A stretch of 64,000 nt of DNA from Lumbricus terrestris (GCA_949752735.1 OX457036.1:85292987-85356986), one strand, 5' to 3'. Positions 11,401-21,690 are shown, counted from the first letter of the stretch. The notes: a model not told the origin generated them from the sequence alone. Program-made: numbers and translations.

Positions 11401-14400
11401 GGTTTGGGCAATTAACACCAGGGACCGAACCCCAAACCCTAGTCCTGTCGGAATCGTCCGTCTGTGCAGTCCGGCGTCAACTGAAGATTGACGACTAGCC
11501 CGTCAGGCTTGAAACTCATTTATTCACGACGTCAAAGAAGAAACTCGTACTGCAGTTCTCGTTCGACTTCTATAGCGCCAGCAATGTTCGGAGCAATGTT
11601 CGGAGCAATGTTCGGAGCACTACCGTCTCCAACCACTGCACTACTGTTCACCGCAATTGTCACTGTAGGACGCCGAGTCGTCTTCCTGTAGATCACCGCT
11701 GCCTCGCCAGCGCACGCAGAGAGTCCGTGAAGCGGGTCGGGTTTCGAACCCGATCGTCGTCAGATGCGGAAGGTCGCCAAACCTTCCGTCCTCACCAGTC
11801 GGCAGCGTCGGCAGGTCCGGAAGCTGAACCACTGCGCTCACCCGGTCGGAAGCGTTGGCAGATCCGGCGTTGAATCCTGCCCGTCGTGGCACAGCGACGA
11901 TCACCGATCCTTCGGTCGTCCGTAGGCGTCGGGTTGCAGAAGAGCACGACCGCGGGTCAAGAATCGAACCCGAGTCGACAGTGTTGCACCGCAAAGGCCT
12001 CCAAGCCTTTCGTCGTCGGCAGGCGCTGAATTTCGGCAGCGTCGTCAAATCGTCGTCCTGCTCTCCAAAGCGTTTTTCCTCAGACGATTTCCTGCTGACT
12101 GCACCGCGATTCGATCCCGCAACGCTCGACCGACTCGTCTTTCCACTGTGTCACGGCGATTCACTGACTGTTTCTTCCGATCACTGTGTTCCTCGAAGAC
12201 TGACGGCGGCTGACTCGAAGACTGTTTCCTTCGATGACTGACGTTCGATGACTCACTGCGGCTTGCGCGCACACGTACTTATGTGTCACGAAGCCACGCC
12301 CAGTACATGTAGACATAGGCTAGAGGTAGACATGGGCTAGAAGTAGACATAGGCTAGGTAGACACAGGCTAGAGGTAGACATGGGCTAGAAGTAGGCATA
12401 GGCCACGCCCATTTCATGTAGACACGGGCTAGGTAGACACAGGCTAGAGGTAGACACAGGCTAAGTAGACATAGGCTAGGTAGACATGGGCTAGGTAGAC
12501 ATGGGCTAGGTAGACATAGGCTAGGTAGACACAGGTACCCAGGCGGACACGGGGACGGTCATTCGAATAAAAATTAAACCACATGACCCTGATTTCCAAC
12601 AATATTAATAGGCTATATATTAGGCTACTAGGCTAGGTTTACACAGACCTATGGAACGTGTAGGCCTACGTCTGCAACTGGGTATTTTGTCTGGTGCGGA
12701 CTACAGACCTAGGTCATAATAATAGCCTAGGTCTAATGATAATAACATCATTCTTAGATTTGAATGCCATTATAAGTTCGTAGCAGCGGTGAGAGACTAG
12801 TGTTCGGTTTATCGGATGAGCGCATGTTCCTGAGGGCATAATATGGTTTTGAATGAGATCGCAGATGCATAAAGGAGTCACTGGAGACACATCGACCGTT
12901 AGTGAATAAGCTGGTGCCCTGCGTCTGGCTTTCGAGTAGCGCTCTAGAAATTTGCAGGTTGGCCACTGGTGACGCTTCACCCTGCCGATCTGTGTTAGCC
13001 TAGGCCTATATAATAATCATCTAAGAGGTTCTTTTTACGTATGGCGACTCAATGGGCTAATATAATTGCAATATTAATCTATTTTATTTTAGACGAGGCC
13101 AGCAGAGGAAAAACTCTGAAGGTAGGATTTCTTTTAACATAAACAGGCCAGGGCCATAGCTTAATAGTCATTTTAATAGCAAACCGAAACATTGATCCAG
13201 CAGGCGTAAAAAGCCCTGATGTTTCATTCGCGTTAAAAGGCCTACTCGTACAATGTATAGTGCCATTTCCTTTTTTCACTCTCATGACTTTCGACTTCAT
13301 AATCAGGCCTTTGACCAAAGACGTAACATTGCTTCACAATGCCGTGGTGAACTAGTCTATCCATCCCTCCGTCCACTTCCCCCTATGGGGCCGTCCATAA
13401 AGTACGTCACGCTCCAGGAGGGGGGAGGGGGTGTAAGAAAGTGTGACAGTTTGTGACGGGGGGAGGAGGGGTCAGGCCATATGTGACGTCACATATTTAT
13501 TTTTTAAATTCTTTTATATTTTTTGTTCTTAGTACCTAAAATCCGACCCGGCCCGGCCAGGCGTGTCTAAAACCCGGCCTGGCGGGATAAAAGTTGATTT
13601 CCCGTCACTATCAAAGCGTTTAGGGACACACGTCTCTATCAGAGGGATTAGGGATAGTATCCTAGGGTTTAGAGGGTTAGGTAAATGGTTATGTTTTTAA
13701 AAAAATTCCCGAAAGTGTGACGTACTTTAGGGGGGGTCCGAGATTTGTGACAGTTTGTGACAGGGGGGAGGGGGGGTCAAAAGTAAAAAATGGTCAAAAA
13801 TAGCGTGACGTACTTTATGGACGGCCCCTATCCTCTTTTCCTTCTTCCACTTTCCATCTCTCACCATTACTCAAAACACCCCAGTAGTCCTATGTGAATT
13901 TTATACTCTTTGTTCGTCACTTTAAAGTCACTCGTTGAACTATCAGACAACAAAGTACAGGTAGGTTAGACATCTACATTCTGCTTGAAACATAGCATAT
14001 TGTGGACGACACTGATAGGCTTACCACTAATTAAAGGCCTGCTTGTTTCAACTCAAATAACGGGACAGCAGGCTTAACAAAACGGTTACGACCAAACACC
14101 ACTCTCATTACAAAAGTGGGGTAGGCTATAATACGCCTGTGCTTTTAGCCATCATCAATATCTCACTCAATTGCTCCTCATTATATAGACCTGACTATAC
14201 TTTGTTCAGCATTTGGTCTACGTCATTTACATGTAGCCCAAATATTTTTGTCTTTAGAGAAAGCTGTAATATTATTGAACAATGATCTGTGCAGATGAAA
14301 CAGAAAATCGCCCAAAGGAAGTGACTGATGCGAAGGCGGAACAACCAATTTCGTTATCCACATATGAAGCATTGAACAAAATGCCCAAAGAATACGACTC

Positions 14401-14482
14401 TACTTACACAGAACTAACTGGTAACGGCCATCGACCGGAAACAACTGAAACCAGGAAGAGATATGAAACTGGCACTCCATAG
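2274..14482 (+). CDS. Gene A: WSC/EGF single-pass receptor with short tyrosine-motif tail (5' part outside window)
   Basis: Ten exons assembled by eye (2274-2406, 3722-3859, 6087-6218, 6779-6901, 7579-7707, 9139-9273, 9697-9756, 10288-10384, 13093-13121, 14295-14482) join in frame to 1164 nt, 387 codons plus stop. Order: C-terminal half of a WSC domain, MEGF-type EGF, a second EGF, three Ca-binding EGFs, a Thr/Ser stalk, a membrane helix, and a tail of about 70 residues. The product should be a type I cell-surface receptor; WSC domains are generally thought to bind glycans. There is no kinase or phosphatase domain. The tail has four tyrosines, two in STYEAL and STYTEL. The first half of the WSC domain and a signal peptide are not visible upstream. 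The ectodomain is a tandem duplicate of gene B. Domain calls are seen in sequence; the signalling role is inferred. Confidence 0.85.
3722..3859 (+). CDS. Gene A exon: MEGF/Tie-type EGF module
   Basis: 138 nt, phase 1-1, acceptor TTTTCAG, donor GTACGT. It encodes ACPVGYFGSGC followed by a CNCKNEQNC stretch and GCKAGWMGNRC, the Cys spacing of MEGF, SREC or Tie-like EGF repeats. The predicted protein is identical to gene B exon 36636-36773, with only two synonymous differences. Confidence 0.88.
4210..4560. repeat. Repeat with ACCAGCTTATTCAC motif, copy 1
   Basis: Shares 'ACCAGCTTATTCACxxGCGCT' with 62500-62700, and a shorter match near 41340-41420. Probably LINE-tail derived; family uncertain. 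Absent from the aligned intron of copy B. Confidence 0.5.
6087..6218 (+). CDS. Gene A exon: EGF-like module
   Basis: 132 nt, phase 1-1. It encodes a six-Cys EGF-like module (CSENNGDC, NETC, CSCKQGY, DEC). The acceptor TTTTAAAAG has a weak pyrimidine tract, but the gene B counterpart (38034-38165) has the same boundary and length. About three residues differ between the copies. Confidence 0.82.
6779..6901 (+). CDS. Gene A exon: Ca-binding EGF 1
   Basis: 123 nt, phase 1-1. It begins DLDEC and contains NTIGNFTCDCRPGYE, the classical Ca-binding EGF signature: acidic N-terminus, Asn hydroxylation-type site, aromatic residue. Acceptor CTCCAG, donor GTGGGC. Two Asn-X-Thr/Ser sites suggest N-glycosylation. 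Confidence 0.9.
7190..7440 (-). mobile_element. LINE 3' tail fragment
   Basis: Starts with a (GTATT)n/(GTATC) tail and then 'CAGAAGCGCTCCCAGTGCG', the reverse of the conserved LINE 3' end seen at 33176-33250. Also present in copy B (39500-39590 and 39735-39850). Confidence 0.7.
7579..7707 (+). CDS. Gene A exon: Ca-binding EGF 2
   Basis: 129 nt, phase 1-1. It starts DIDEC and carries NTVGKFTCNCQAGHE. It corresponds to gene B 40074-40205, which has one extra codon. The donor GTAGGC is followed 30 bp later by a mariner element absent at the matching place in gene B. Confidence 0.88.
7738..8715 (-). mobile_element. Mariner/Tc1-type element with N-terminal transposase remnant
   Basis: 978 bp between TA duplications, with inverted ends of about 100 bp starting CAGGGTGGGCC. 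The - strand holds a broken N-terminal transposase region (ACKFSAKQAVLEALHN, KKRLAACKRLKQRM, then KHPK and QNDRVYAR) with stop codons. The C-terminal catalytic half is missing. The matching place in copy B is empty. Confidence 0.85.
9139..9273 (+). CDS. Gene A exon: Ca-binding EGF 3
   Basis: 135 nt, phase 1-1. It starts DIDEC and carries CSNTIGGYLCICYIGY. It matches gene B 40688-40822 in length and pattern but is clearly diverged. It is the last EGF of gene A; gene B continues with two more. Confidence 0.88.
9697..9756 (+). CDS. Gene A exon: Thr/Ser stalk
   Basis: 60 nt, phase 1-1, acceptor TTTCCAG and a weak donor, GTTACG. It encodes a PPTTSSTG juxtamembrane stalk between the last EGF and the membrane helix. 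If the donor is not used, the frame reads nine codons further to a TGA at 9783-9785, giving a secreted form. The boundary rests only on phase agreement with the next exon. Confidence 0.55.
10288..10384 (+). CDS. Gene A exon: transmembrane helix
   Basis: 97 nt, phase 1 to 2. It encodes VYSVGVVIGAAVGSAVGS and then a run of Ile/Ala/Val/Leu, ending CR: one hydrophobic segment of about 28 residues with a small-residue GxxxG-like face. Acceptor ATTTTAG, donor GTAAGA. Same phases as the gene B membrane exon. Confidence 0.85.
10385..11387 (+). other. Intron sequence without recognisable features
   Basis: AT-rich, many TAGGCCTA/TAGGCTA words. No exon or repeat family recognised. Confidence 0.5.
11388..12601. 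mobile_element. Candidate solo LTR or composite GC-rich element with tRNA-like boxes
   Basis: Begins TGTAGCGG and ends CCAACA, flanked by ATAT on both sides, which is weak evidence because the left side is a TA run. GC content is far above the flanks. On the - strand there are four box B-like cores (near 11738, 11865, 11950, 12110), an A box-like GAGCGCAGTGGTTCAGC (about 11823-11840) and stem-loops resembling anticodon arms. ORFs across it show no domain. It could equally be a pile of tRNA-derived SINE heads. Confidence 0.45.
12309..12535 (+). repeat. Minisatellite of about 14 units of GTAGACATAGGCTAG
   Basis: 15-17 bp units differing at CATA/CACA/CATG and ending GCTAG or GCTAGAG. One unit is interrupted by a CCACGCCCATTTC segment. 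It lies inside the element above. Confidence 0.9.
13093..13121 (+). CDS. Gene A micro-exon: basic stop-transfer segment
   Basis: 29 nt, phase 2 to 1, acceptor TATTTTAG, donor GTAGGA. It encodes RRGQQRKNSE, a basic segment just inside the membrane. The equivalent gene B exon (46660-46721) has the same phases and similar composition, which supports this very short exon. Confidence 0.75.
13387..13828. mobile_element. Non-autonomous TIR element
   Basis: 442 bp with perfect inverted ends GGGGCCGTCCATAAAGTACG, continuing about six more bases, flanked by TAT on both sides. The interior has G-rich arms and GTGACGTCAC. No coding capacity. DNA transposon superfamily not certain. Confidence 0.85.
14295..14482 (+). 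CDS. Gene A terminal exon: cytoplasmic tail with two YxxL motifs
   Basis: 188 nt from acceptor TGTGCAG to the TAG at 14480-14482. It encodes 62 residues, hydrophilic, with tyrosines in STYEAL (14357-14374), KEYDS, STYTEL (14399-14416) and KRYETG. Both S-x-Y-x-x-L motifs fit the ITIM consensus, and the YxxL spacing of ten residues fits the broader ITAM consensus. The second has Asp at -3. No PTP domain follows; the next similar PTP sequence belongs to gene B. Confidence 0.85.
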
Positions 14483-14719
14483 CAACTTCCTGCAAACGTA
14501 CTTGGCAGAGACACTAGCCAAATTTATGAGGATGTCGGATAACGCATACATTATTCAACAGTTCACTGAGAAAAAAATTGTTTAAAAATATGGTCTACAC
14601 TACCTTATTTGTCATAAGAATTTTTTTCTAATTATAGAAGCACCACCGTCTCTCACAACTGTAGCTTAAAATTACCATAACTTGTTAAGCTGTCATCTTA
14701 TCTAACAAAATTACTAATT

Positions 14720-15080
14720 ATTTCAGTGCTCAGAGACGAGTTCTAAGACTTCAATACATGTCTCCTCCCATTATTAAGAACTTTTTAAACTTGCACACTG
14801 CAATAGTATAAATTTAAGCTGACATCTCAATAAAATTTCTCGTAATTTCATTTATGAAAAACCATATTTAAGACTTCAACAAATGTCCCCTCATATTTGG
14901 TTAAATTTTTTAATTTCCACACTGCAATGGCAGCCTTTTATTTAAGCAGTCATCTTAACAACATTACTCATGGTTTCAGTGTTCAGAGATGTGGTTTAAG
15001 ATTTCAATAAATGTCTCCTCCCATTGTTTAACAATTTCTTGCACACCGTAACGGTGGCACTGTGAGCTGTTATCTCAATG
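14720..15080 (+). repeat. Three-unit tandem repeat of about 125-130 bp downstream of gene A
   Basis: Units begin near 14723, 14847 and 14978. Each has a TTTCA start, a 'TTTAAGACTTCAATAAATGTC' like core, 'CTCCTCCCATT' and 'CACACTGCAATGG' like segments. Sequence between units is diverged. It lies in the probable 3' UTR of gene A. Confidence 0.6.
14829..14834 (+). promoter_or_regulatory. Candidate polyadenylation signals of gene A
   Basis: AATAAA occurs here, about 350 nt after the gene A stop, and again at 15006-15011. Both lie inside a tandemly repeated 3' region, so each repeat unit may carry a signal. Actual cleavage sites cannot be told. Confidence 0.4.
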
Positions 15081-15099
15081 AATCTGTTAGTCATGGATT

Positions 15100-16620
15100 A
15101 TACAGTGGATAACATTGTAAAAATGTATACTGATATTTTTGAATATTTTTGACATATTGAGGGATATAGGCCTCTTCGTCCCCTACCTCAAACTTTGGGG
15201 ACATTCCCCTTCCCTCTAAGTTTCCTCTCATGGATTTCAATAAGTATTGTAATTAGATATGCAATAATAATTCTTTATGTATCAAGTTCATCAACTAAGT
15301 TCTTCTGCAGCTGGACAATTACATTGAATAAATGCAGATATACATGTTGATATAATTAAGCCCACATAAGCTTACTTTGTAGCACTGGAATCAGCTTATC
15401 CCTGCTGCCTAAGACGGCCTTGAATTGCTGGCCAGGAAACACTTGAAAATTCGTATGCAATCAAGCAAGAACTTCCAAACTACTAAAATTTTGAATTAGC
15501 AACGGGTCAAGTCTTCAAGACAGTTCGAATTTGAAAGATAGCATTAGAGGGAAACCATAATATACTTGCACAAAGTAACCTAGTTTTTGAAGAAAAAAAA
15601 ACAGTAAGTGATGCACATTATAATAGTGTAGCCTAATATTATGATAGTATCATAATCATATTAGGCTATAATCCTAAATAATAACATTAAAATCATATAA
15701 CAATAAACAAGATCATGGTGTATTAGCCTATAGCAATTTACGCAATACAATTATAGGTCTAACATAAACAGCAACTAAAAACTACGGTCATTTTATCACA
15801 TTTTTCTGGGTAAAAATATTTCATTTCTGCGGGCACTCTCTGCTAGCGATGTCTCGATTAAACACTGTTGAATAGCTTAACTATAATTGATTATAACTCG
15901 AATTTCAAGTAAAGCAATTCTTAACTATAATAATAGACTAGCACTCACGGTATAGTATCAATATATAAGCGTCGTACCATTATCAACAAGTTGGTGAAGC
16001 AATGTAACGTAAAGGCATAGGCCTATCGCTAAGACTTTTCATCCATCTCAGACAAACTCAGGTAAACCAACTAAACACTGAAATCTTGTGATTTAAGAAC
16101 CATGCATTTGACTAAAACTATAATACAGAGGGATGAAGGAACTGTTTGTTTGTGCAATCTGAAAGATTGAAAGACCGAAATAGAACGCCCCCCCCAAAAA
16201 AAACTCATCGGATTTGGAAAAGTTGCGTGGGTCACCTTTTACCTCCCTGCATGGTTGCGCCACTGGGCCAACCCGTCGTTAGATCGCGAGGCGGTCTGAG
16301 TTTAGATTGTGGGAGTAGTGGCTTAGCATAGTTCGTGGAAATACCGATCGTGAAAAGTAAAGGCTCACAGGTCTAATACAAGGAAAACTTCGACCAAGAG
16401 TGTTCATAAAGACCGGAAAGTGACAAAGCGAAAGCATAGGTCTGTGCAGGTATGGCGACTCTGCGACCCCGCTGGTTCGCAGATAATAGGCTACGGGACA
16501 AATTGAGAACACAGGTCTGCGTACATGTCATCCGTATCTACACTAAGCTGAACGATGCAAGTCGCGTGCGCAAGCGCAGTGGGTCGGTCGAGCCTACAAG
16601 AACTGTAGACACACAACACG
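15100..16620. other. Intergenic sequence
   Basis: AT-rich, no recognisable gene. 16180-16620 is GC-richer and may be repeat-derived, but I cannot assign it. Confidence 0.4.
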
Positions 16621-16621
16621 C

Positions 16622-17810
16622 ATGGCTGAGGTTTACATTCTTCTAGAGCGCCTTGAAACGTCGTTTGGTGTCATTGGACGCCCACTCCTATGGTTGCGGG
16701 CTTTTCGTTCTTGGCGCAGCCAGTCTGTGGTTTTTGGTTCCACCCGATCTGACTGGTCCAGGGTCTATATTGGTCTTCTGCAGGGTTCCATTTTAGGGCC
16801 TTTGCTTTACATTTTGTATACCCCTGACCTAAATAAGATTCTCTCTTCTGCATGGGTTGCTGCACATCAATATGCTGATGACACTCAGGCATATGTCCAG
16901 GGTCCAGCTTTAGAGGCTATCTCACTAGTGGAAAAAATACTCATGCCGTCGGAAACGATTGGTGCCTGGATGTCATCCAATCGCCTCAGGTTAAATCCTG
17001 GTAAAACACAATTTATTTTGGGTTGGAAGTCGCGTGCAATTTTCTAAAATTGATATGCAAAATCTGCAACATTGCTTTCCTGGCATGACTTTTTCTACCA
17101 CTATGCGTGATTTGGGTGTGACCTTGGACCAGGAATTGACCCTTTATGATCACGTGAGAAATGTATGTCGCACTTGCTTTTATCATCTTCGTCAGATTCG
17201 CTCGGTGCGTCGCTCGCTTACAACCAAAGCTGCCACTACTCTGATGCATGCATTTATATGCACGAGAGTTGACTATGGTAGTGCCATCTATGCGGACTTA
17301 ACCCTTTCACGCATCAATACGTTACAATCTGTCCTTAATGCTGCAGCTCGCCTGATTGGCGGCACACCAAAGTTTGGGCATATATCAAGTTTTATACGGG
17401 AAGAACTGCACTGGTTGCCTATGCAAAAACGTGTTGAGTTTAAGATTCTAATGTTCACGCGTAATTGCCTAGCAGACCAAGCTCCGACCTATCTTATTGA
17501 ACTCTGTGTACCTGTGCTATCCATTCCAGGCCGTAGATTCGTTCACTCTGCTACGCATGGTGACCTGGTTGTCCCTATGGCTCGATCTTCCACAGTGCTG
17601 CACAGAAGCTTTGCTGTGGTTGGTCCGTCTTTCTGGAATAAGTTACCTATTAGTCTCCGTAATGAACTTCTTTGTCTTTCTTTGCCCCTTTTCCGCAAGC
17701 GTTTGAAATCCATTCTCTTTGAGTGTGGTTTGGTGTCAGGTCGGGAGCGCCTCTGAGGAGTTCTTTTGAAGGTGCGCTATATAAATGTACGATTACAATT
17801 ACGAAGTTTT
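16622..17810 (+). pseudogene. CR1/L2-like LINE reverse transcriptase fragment
   Basis: 5'-truncated. It encodes LLQGSILGPLLYILYT, the catalytic YADD (HQYADDTQAY), WMSSNRLRLNPGKTQF, and the C-terminal RDLGVTLDQELT, AARLIGGTP and LHWLP motifs. A one-base frameshift lies near 17030-17040. It ends with GAGCGCCTCTGAGGAG and GCGCTATATAAAT. Dead copy. Confidence 0.9.
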
Positions 17811-18295
17811 TAAGTTGTCGAAATTTCCGGTCAAATTTTCTTAACAGGCCTACTTCGGCAATCCAGCTTTTAAACATGGATCTAGAACATTAATAGGCTA
17901 CTCTGCAACAAGAAGACCAATTCCTAGAGGATTGACCGATAAGGAGTGACTTTACCTCTATTGAATAAATTGTCGACACGACTTATTTCTGCGAAGATTG
18001 GGAAGTTTTAGCTTAAAATTCGTAGGGAAAAATTACACTGGACAACAAATTTTCATGAAATTTTTGTATCCTACTTGAAATTTGCACTTTCTGACAGATT
18101 TTAAGGTGCTGAACACGAATATGACAATGAAATTCAATAATTAGCTCCAGTTTCTCTGATATCATCAAGAGTTTCTATAAATAGAACAATGCGTACATAT
18201 GACATTTGTAACAGTAAATATTCACTTCTACATCCCACTATCTCTTGTATAACTGCTCAGGATTATGTCTGGCGAGCGTACAAGTAGGCTTATGT

Positions 18296-18530
18296 ATGTA
18301 AGAGCACTTGCTACACTGCCTCTTCAAGACCCTAATCCGAAGCGCTCCCGACTACAGCACGGACACTGAATAGGAGTTTCATGAAGCGCATATGCAATTG
18401 CGAGTGAAGGACTGCTCACAGTGCTTTTAAAGGGTCCCTTCGCGGTGGCCTAAGGTGGATTCAAACCCATAACCTTCCGGCTCCAAGGCACTAAACATAC
18501 CCCTACAGTCCTACACCACCGTGCGCCACA
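18296..18530 (-). mobile_element. tRNA-derived SINE with LINE-type tail
   Basis: Reverse strand. The head has A box and B box-like sequence (reverse of GGATTCAAACCCATA); the tail carries the reverse of GGGAGCGCTTCGG, which resembles the LINE 3' ends here. Related to 30066-30305. Confidence 0.75.
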
Positions 18531-18589
18531 TAGTAGGCCCATATAATTATGTAGTCAGCCAACATGAAAGCTTCCCTGGTATCGTTTTC

Positions 18590-19800
18590 CATGTCTGCAA
18601 TGTCTTCTTCAAAACGTTCGTGTGATACATAGGGTCATAGACAACATGTCCGTAACCAAATCCTTTTAGTTTTCTGCCCTGACATTCCAGTGTAAGTTAG
18701 TTAACACCAGACGAAATGAATCCTAAGCTCGTTTCTTGTCGCCCTGAAGCAGGTTGTCAAACATTTCATCTCTGACTAGCTATCTGACTGATCTGAGGAC
18801 CAGCAAAACTTCCTTCTTTAATTTCTGTTTCGCCAGGGAATTTGGCAGCCAAGTATTACACTACAGACAAGACTGTCTGGGTTTCAACCATTTCTAGGCG
18901 TTGCACATAGCCTACTTCTCTCCGGCGCCCAGAGATTTCCTCTCAGGCCAGTTTCTCCTCACTTAGTGCAAGGTCCTTGCTCGACTGTCCAATTCACATA
19001 GAAAACAGCAATACAATGTATAATCCAAGCTGTGGACTCGTCAAGAAAGCCAATATACTTTCAAGTCACAATACAGATGTCATCCATACCTGCTGTATTG
19101 AACAGAATTCAACAGGTATTTTGGGTTGTCGTAGGTTTCCTTCAAGTGGACGGGAATGGATGAAAGCTGGTTTCCAATATGCAGCAGCTCTGCATTGCGA
19201 CTCAATTTCGTGGAGTCTATGAATAGTCGCCATTCTTGAGGGTCATGTTTGATTCCGAGGGCATTCATCAGACAATCTACATTGAAGCAGAAGACAGGGT
19301 CATCTTCCTTGGTGAAATTTTCCTCAAACTGCCCATGACGAGTGTGAAACAATGTCACTCGGGCATTTTCTTGGAGAAGATTCCATTCATTTAAATCTTG
19401 ATCCAAGTAACTCCGCCTTGGCCTTGGATAGGTCCAGGAGGCGAACAAGATTGTTCAGTTTACCCTGGGTGAGAATGTGTGGCACAGATGATACACCTTG
19501 GCAGACGTAAGGATCATCCCTAGACGTCGAAGGCTGCGGAGAACCCGAAGTCGCTTCGTTTCCCTCCTCATCGTCTGAATCAATGAAAAATTCTTTCAGT
19601 GGATCCGGAACGGGAAGTCCTTCGCCATGCAGAGTGGGTCGGATTGCATATGGTATATTGGTGGTGCGCTATTGACCACTTCCATTTCCTTGTCATGAAT
19701 GCAGAAGTACGTGGAACCATGCAAAAGTAGTAGTCATATGCATGATTGCTTGGTTCTCTCCAAAGCACTCGAACAGTAAAGGTCACCGGCCAATTTCTCG
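18590..19800 (-). pseudogene. Degenerate protein of an abundant invertebrate repeat family
   Basis: Reading the - strand from 19800: YYFCMVP, SDDEEGNE, PHILTQGKLNNLVRLL, WNLLQENARVTLFHTRH, VFCFNVDCLMNALG, EWRLFIDSTKLS, VHLKETYDN and later EIKEGSFAGPQISQ. I remember this series of motifs from uncharacterised multi-copy proteins in cnidarian and arthropod genomes, presumed mobile-element derived. Several frameshifts and stops. Family name unknown to me. Confidence 0.6.
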
Positions 19801-20496
19801 TCTTTTAACTACTATGGAAATTTTCTTGCTCACTGGGGAGGGGTTGCATGGCAGGTTAATGCATTACGACACATTATTGTGTTGCAATATGTAGTTTGAA
19901 ATACAGCGTTGAGAAAATTAATGGTCATGACCCACATATGTAGGCCGACTCAATGCGTATTGAGACATTTGTACGTAACCATCTCTGTCTCTCCTGAACG
20001 AGAGCTAAGCGACAAATTTTACCATCATATTCGTGTTCAGCACCTCAAAATTAGTTAAGATTTGCTATTTTCATCTAGGATACATTTTGTGTGTTGACCA
20101 GTGTTATGTAGCAAAACCAGTTTACATTGAATTTCACTATAAATACATTGTAGGTCTACATTGCTGCTCAGTGCACATAATATTCATGCGTTGTAGATAA
20201 AAATGCTCAAAAATTATTAGGCCCTATTTAAAATAAATCCAGATTTTGCCCCAAAACAAATCAGGAACCCAGACGAAAGCAAAAACCCAGATCTAGTGGA
20301 TAAACCCATCTGTGACACCACTGGTGATTTATGGCGAGCACGGTACGCCAAATTATAGGCCCATGTAAGCCAGTGCAACCAAGCACGCGACTCGCCCTCT
20401 GCCCTGGTTAGGCTACTTATGTGACTATGCCCCGTGCTTTAAAAAGTGTCTAGCGTCGTTACTGCTTTAAATCATCCAGAAATGTTGGCTTGAGAT
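19801..20496. other. Intergenic, nothing recognised
   Basis: AT-rich sequence without coding or repeat signal I can name. Confidence 0.4.
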
Positions 20497-20720
20497 AAAG
20501 TTTTATTATTTATAGGCATAGACATGGACATAGACATGTTTTTATTTATCCCAACAATTCAATTGTACATGTATGATTAACAAGGTATAGGCCTAGACAT
20601 AATCAGCAATAAGCAAATAATCATAGTGAATAAATAGAATAAGAGTGATGGAACAAATAGGCACACCAGAAGGGACAAATCCCGCTAAGTAGGGGCCTAA
20701 TTAACAAAGTGAGGTATACA
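20497..20720 (+). repeat. Dispersed repeat, copy 1
   Basis: Shares 'TTTATTxATCC', 'CAATTCAATT', 'GAAGGGAxxAATCCCGCTA' and 'GGGGCCTAxTTxAC' with 58771-59040. Probably a retroelement 3' end. Sequence 20721-21270 is unassigned. Confidence 0.6.
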
Positions 20721-21269
20721 AGTAAAAGCTGTAGGGAGAATCGGAATGCAAAAATGTTACTTAACTAAGGAAAACCAAAAATGTCAAAAATCTAATGTAG
20801 CAAACACTAGAGGAAAAATTCAGAGAAAGAACACAAACAAAAGACAGACAAACAATTCCAAAAAATCAGCATAAGCATGAGTAACCCCTCATGCTATTCA
20901 CAGAAAACGCTACCGGTACTTAATGTATGCACATGTAAAAGGTGTTTGAAGTGAATGAAGTTAGTACGAATGACTATCGGAAGTTTATTCCATAAAACAG
21001 GGCATTGAAATTTAATGGAGAATTTTCGAACATTTGTTTTTGCAAAAATAATACTGAATTCACTGTTACCTCTAGTAAGTCCAGGATGCAGTGCAGGAGA
21101 GAAGTACTAGGAAGCAAAGGAAGAAGGGAGGAGGTAAATACTATGTATGTAAATACTTAGGCCTAATAGCTCACCCAGTCACCTGATCGGAACTCAAGTG
21201 CTGTGCGACACATTATGAAATGGCGCAGGGCTGTTACACTACAGTCCTACTGGTAAATTTGAGGTGAGT

Positions 21270-21560
21270 ACACGCCGGTCCAAGAAAAATCTCCCTTTTT
21301 TGCCGAAAAATTTCTGACGACCTTTTTTTAGTCGTCACCTTTTCCGCTTCTTACTTTTGCCAATTGCGCGTCCACGACAGTCCGAAACCACTATTTCCCG
21401 CGATTCTCCAATATTTTTTGCTCGTAATTTCATTTCTCCCACAATTTCCCCATTGAATTCTTTGTGAGGTGATTATACGCAGCGCTGTATAGGGGCCTAC
21501 TCGCGTACGGTACACCCTCGTTTTCGGAGATGAGTCTACCAGCGTATGCTCTCGTTTACA
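21270..21560. repeat. Degenerate MITE-like segment
   Basis: 'AGAAAAATCT', 'TTGCCGAAAAAT', 'TCTGACGACxTTTTTTAGTCG' resembles the interior of the element at 36148-36514. Ends not defined. Confidence 0.4.
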
Positions 21561-21597
21561 GCCCTGAAAATGGCGTCATTATAATTAATTATTGAAT

Positions 21598-21690
21598 GCA
21601 GCACGTTTTGTGTGTAATTTTGTCGTGCTTCTGTAAGGTTGGACCTAGGCTTCACTGAGCAGGGCCTCACATTTGTTAATCAGACCCTGA
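21598..21690 (+). repeat. Dispersed repeat, copy 2
   Basis: Second copy of the 640-745 repeat, immediately before a long hairpin. Confidence 0.55.

Noticed and set aside
11641..12272. Frames of 128-135 codons on both strands
   Set aside because: They lie in a GC-rich repeat with few stops by composition; no domain, overlapping frames on both strands.
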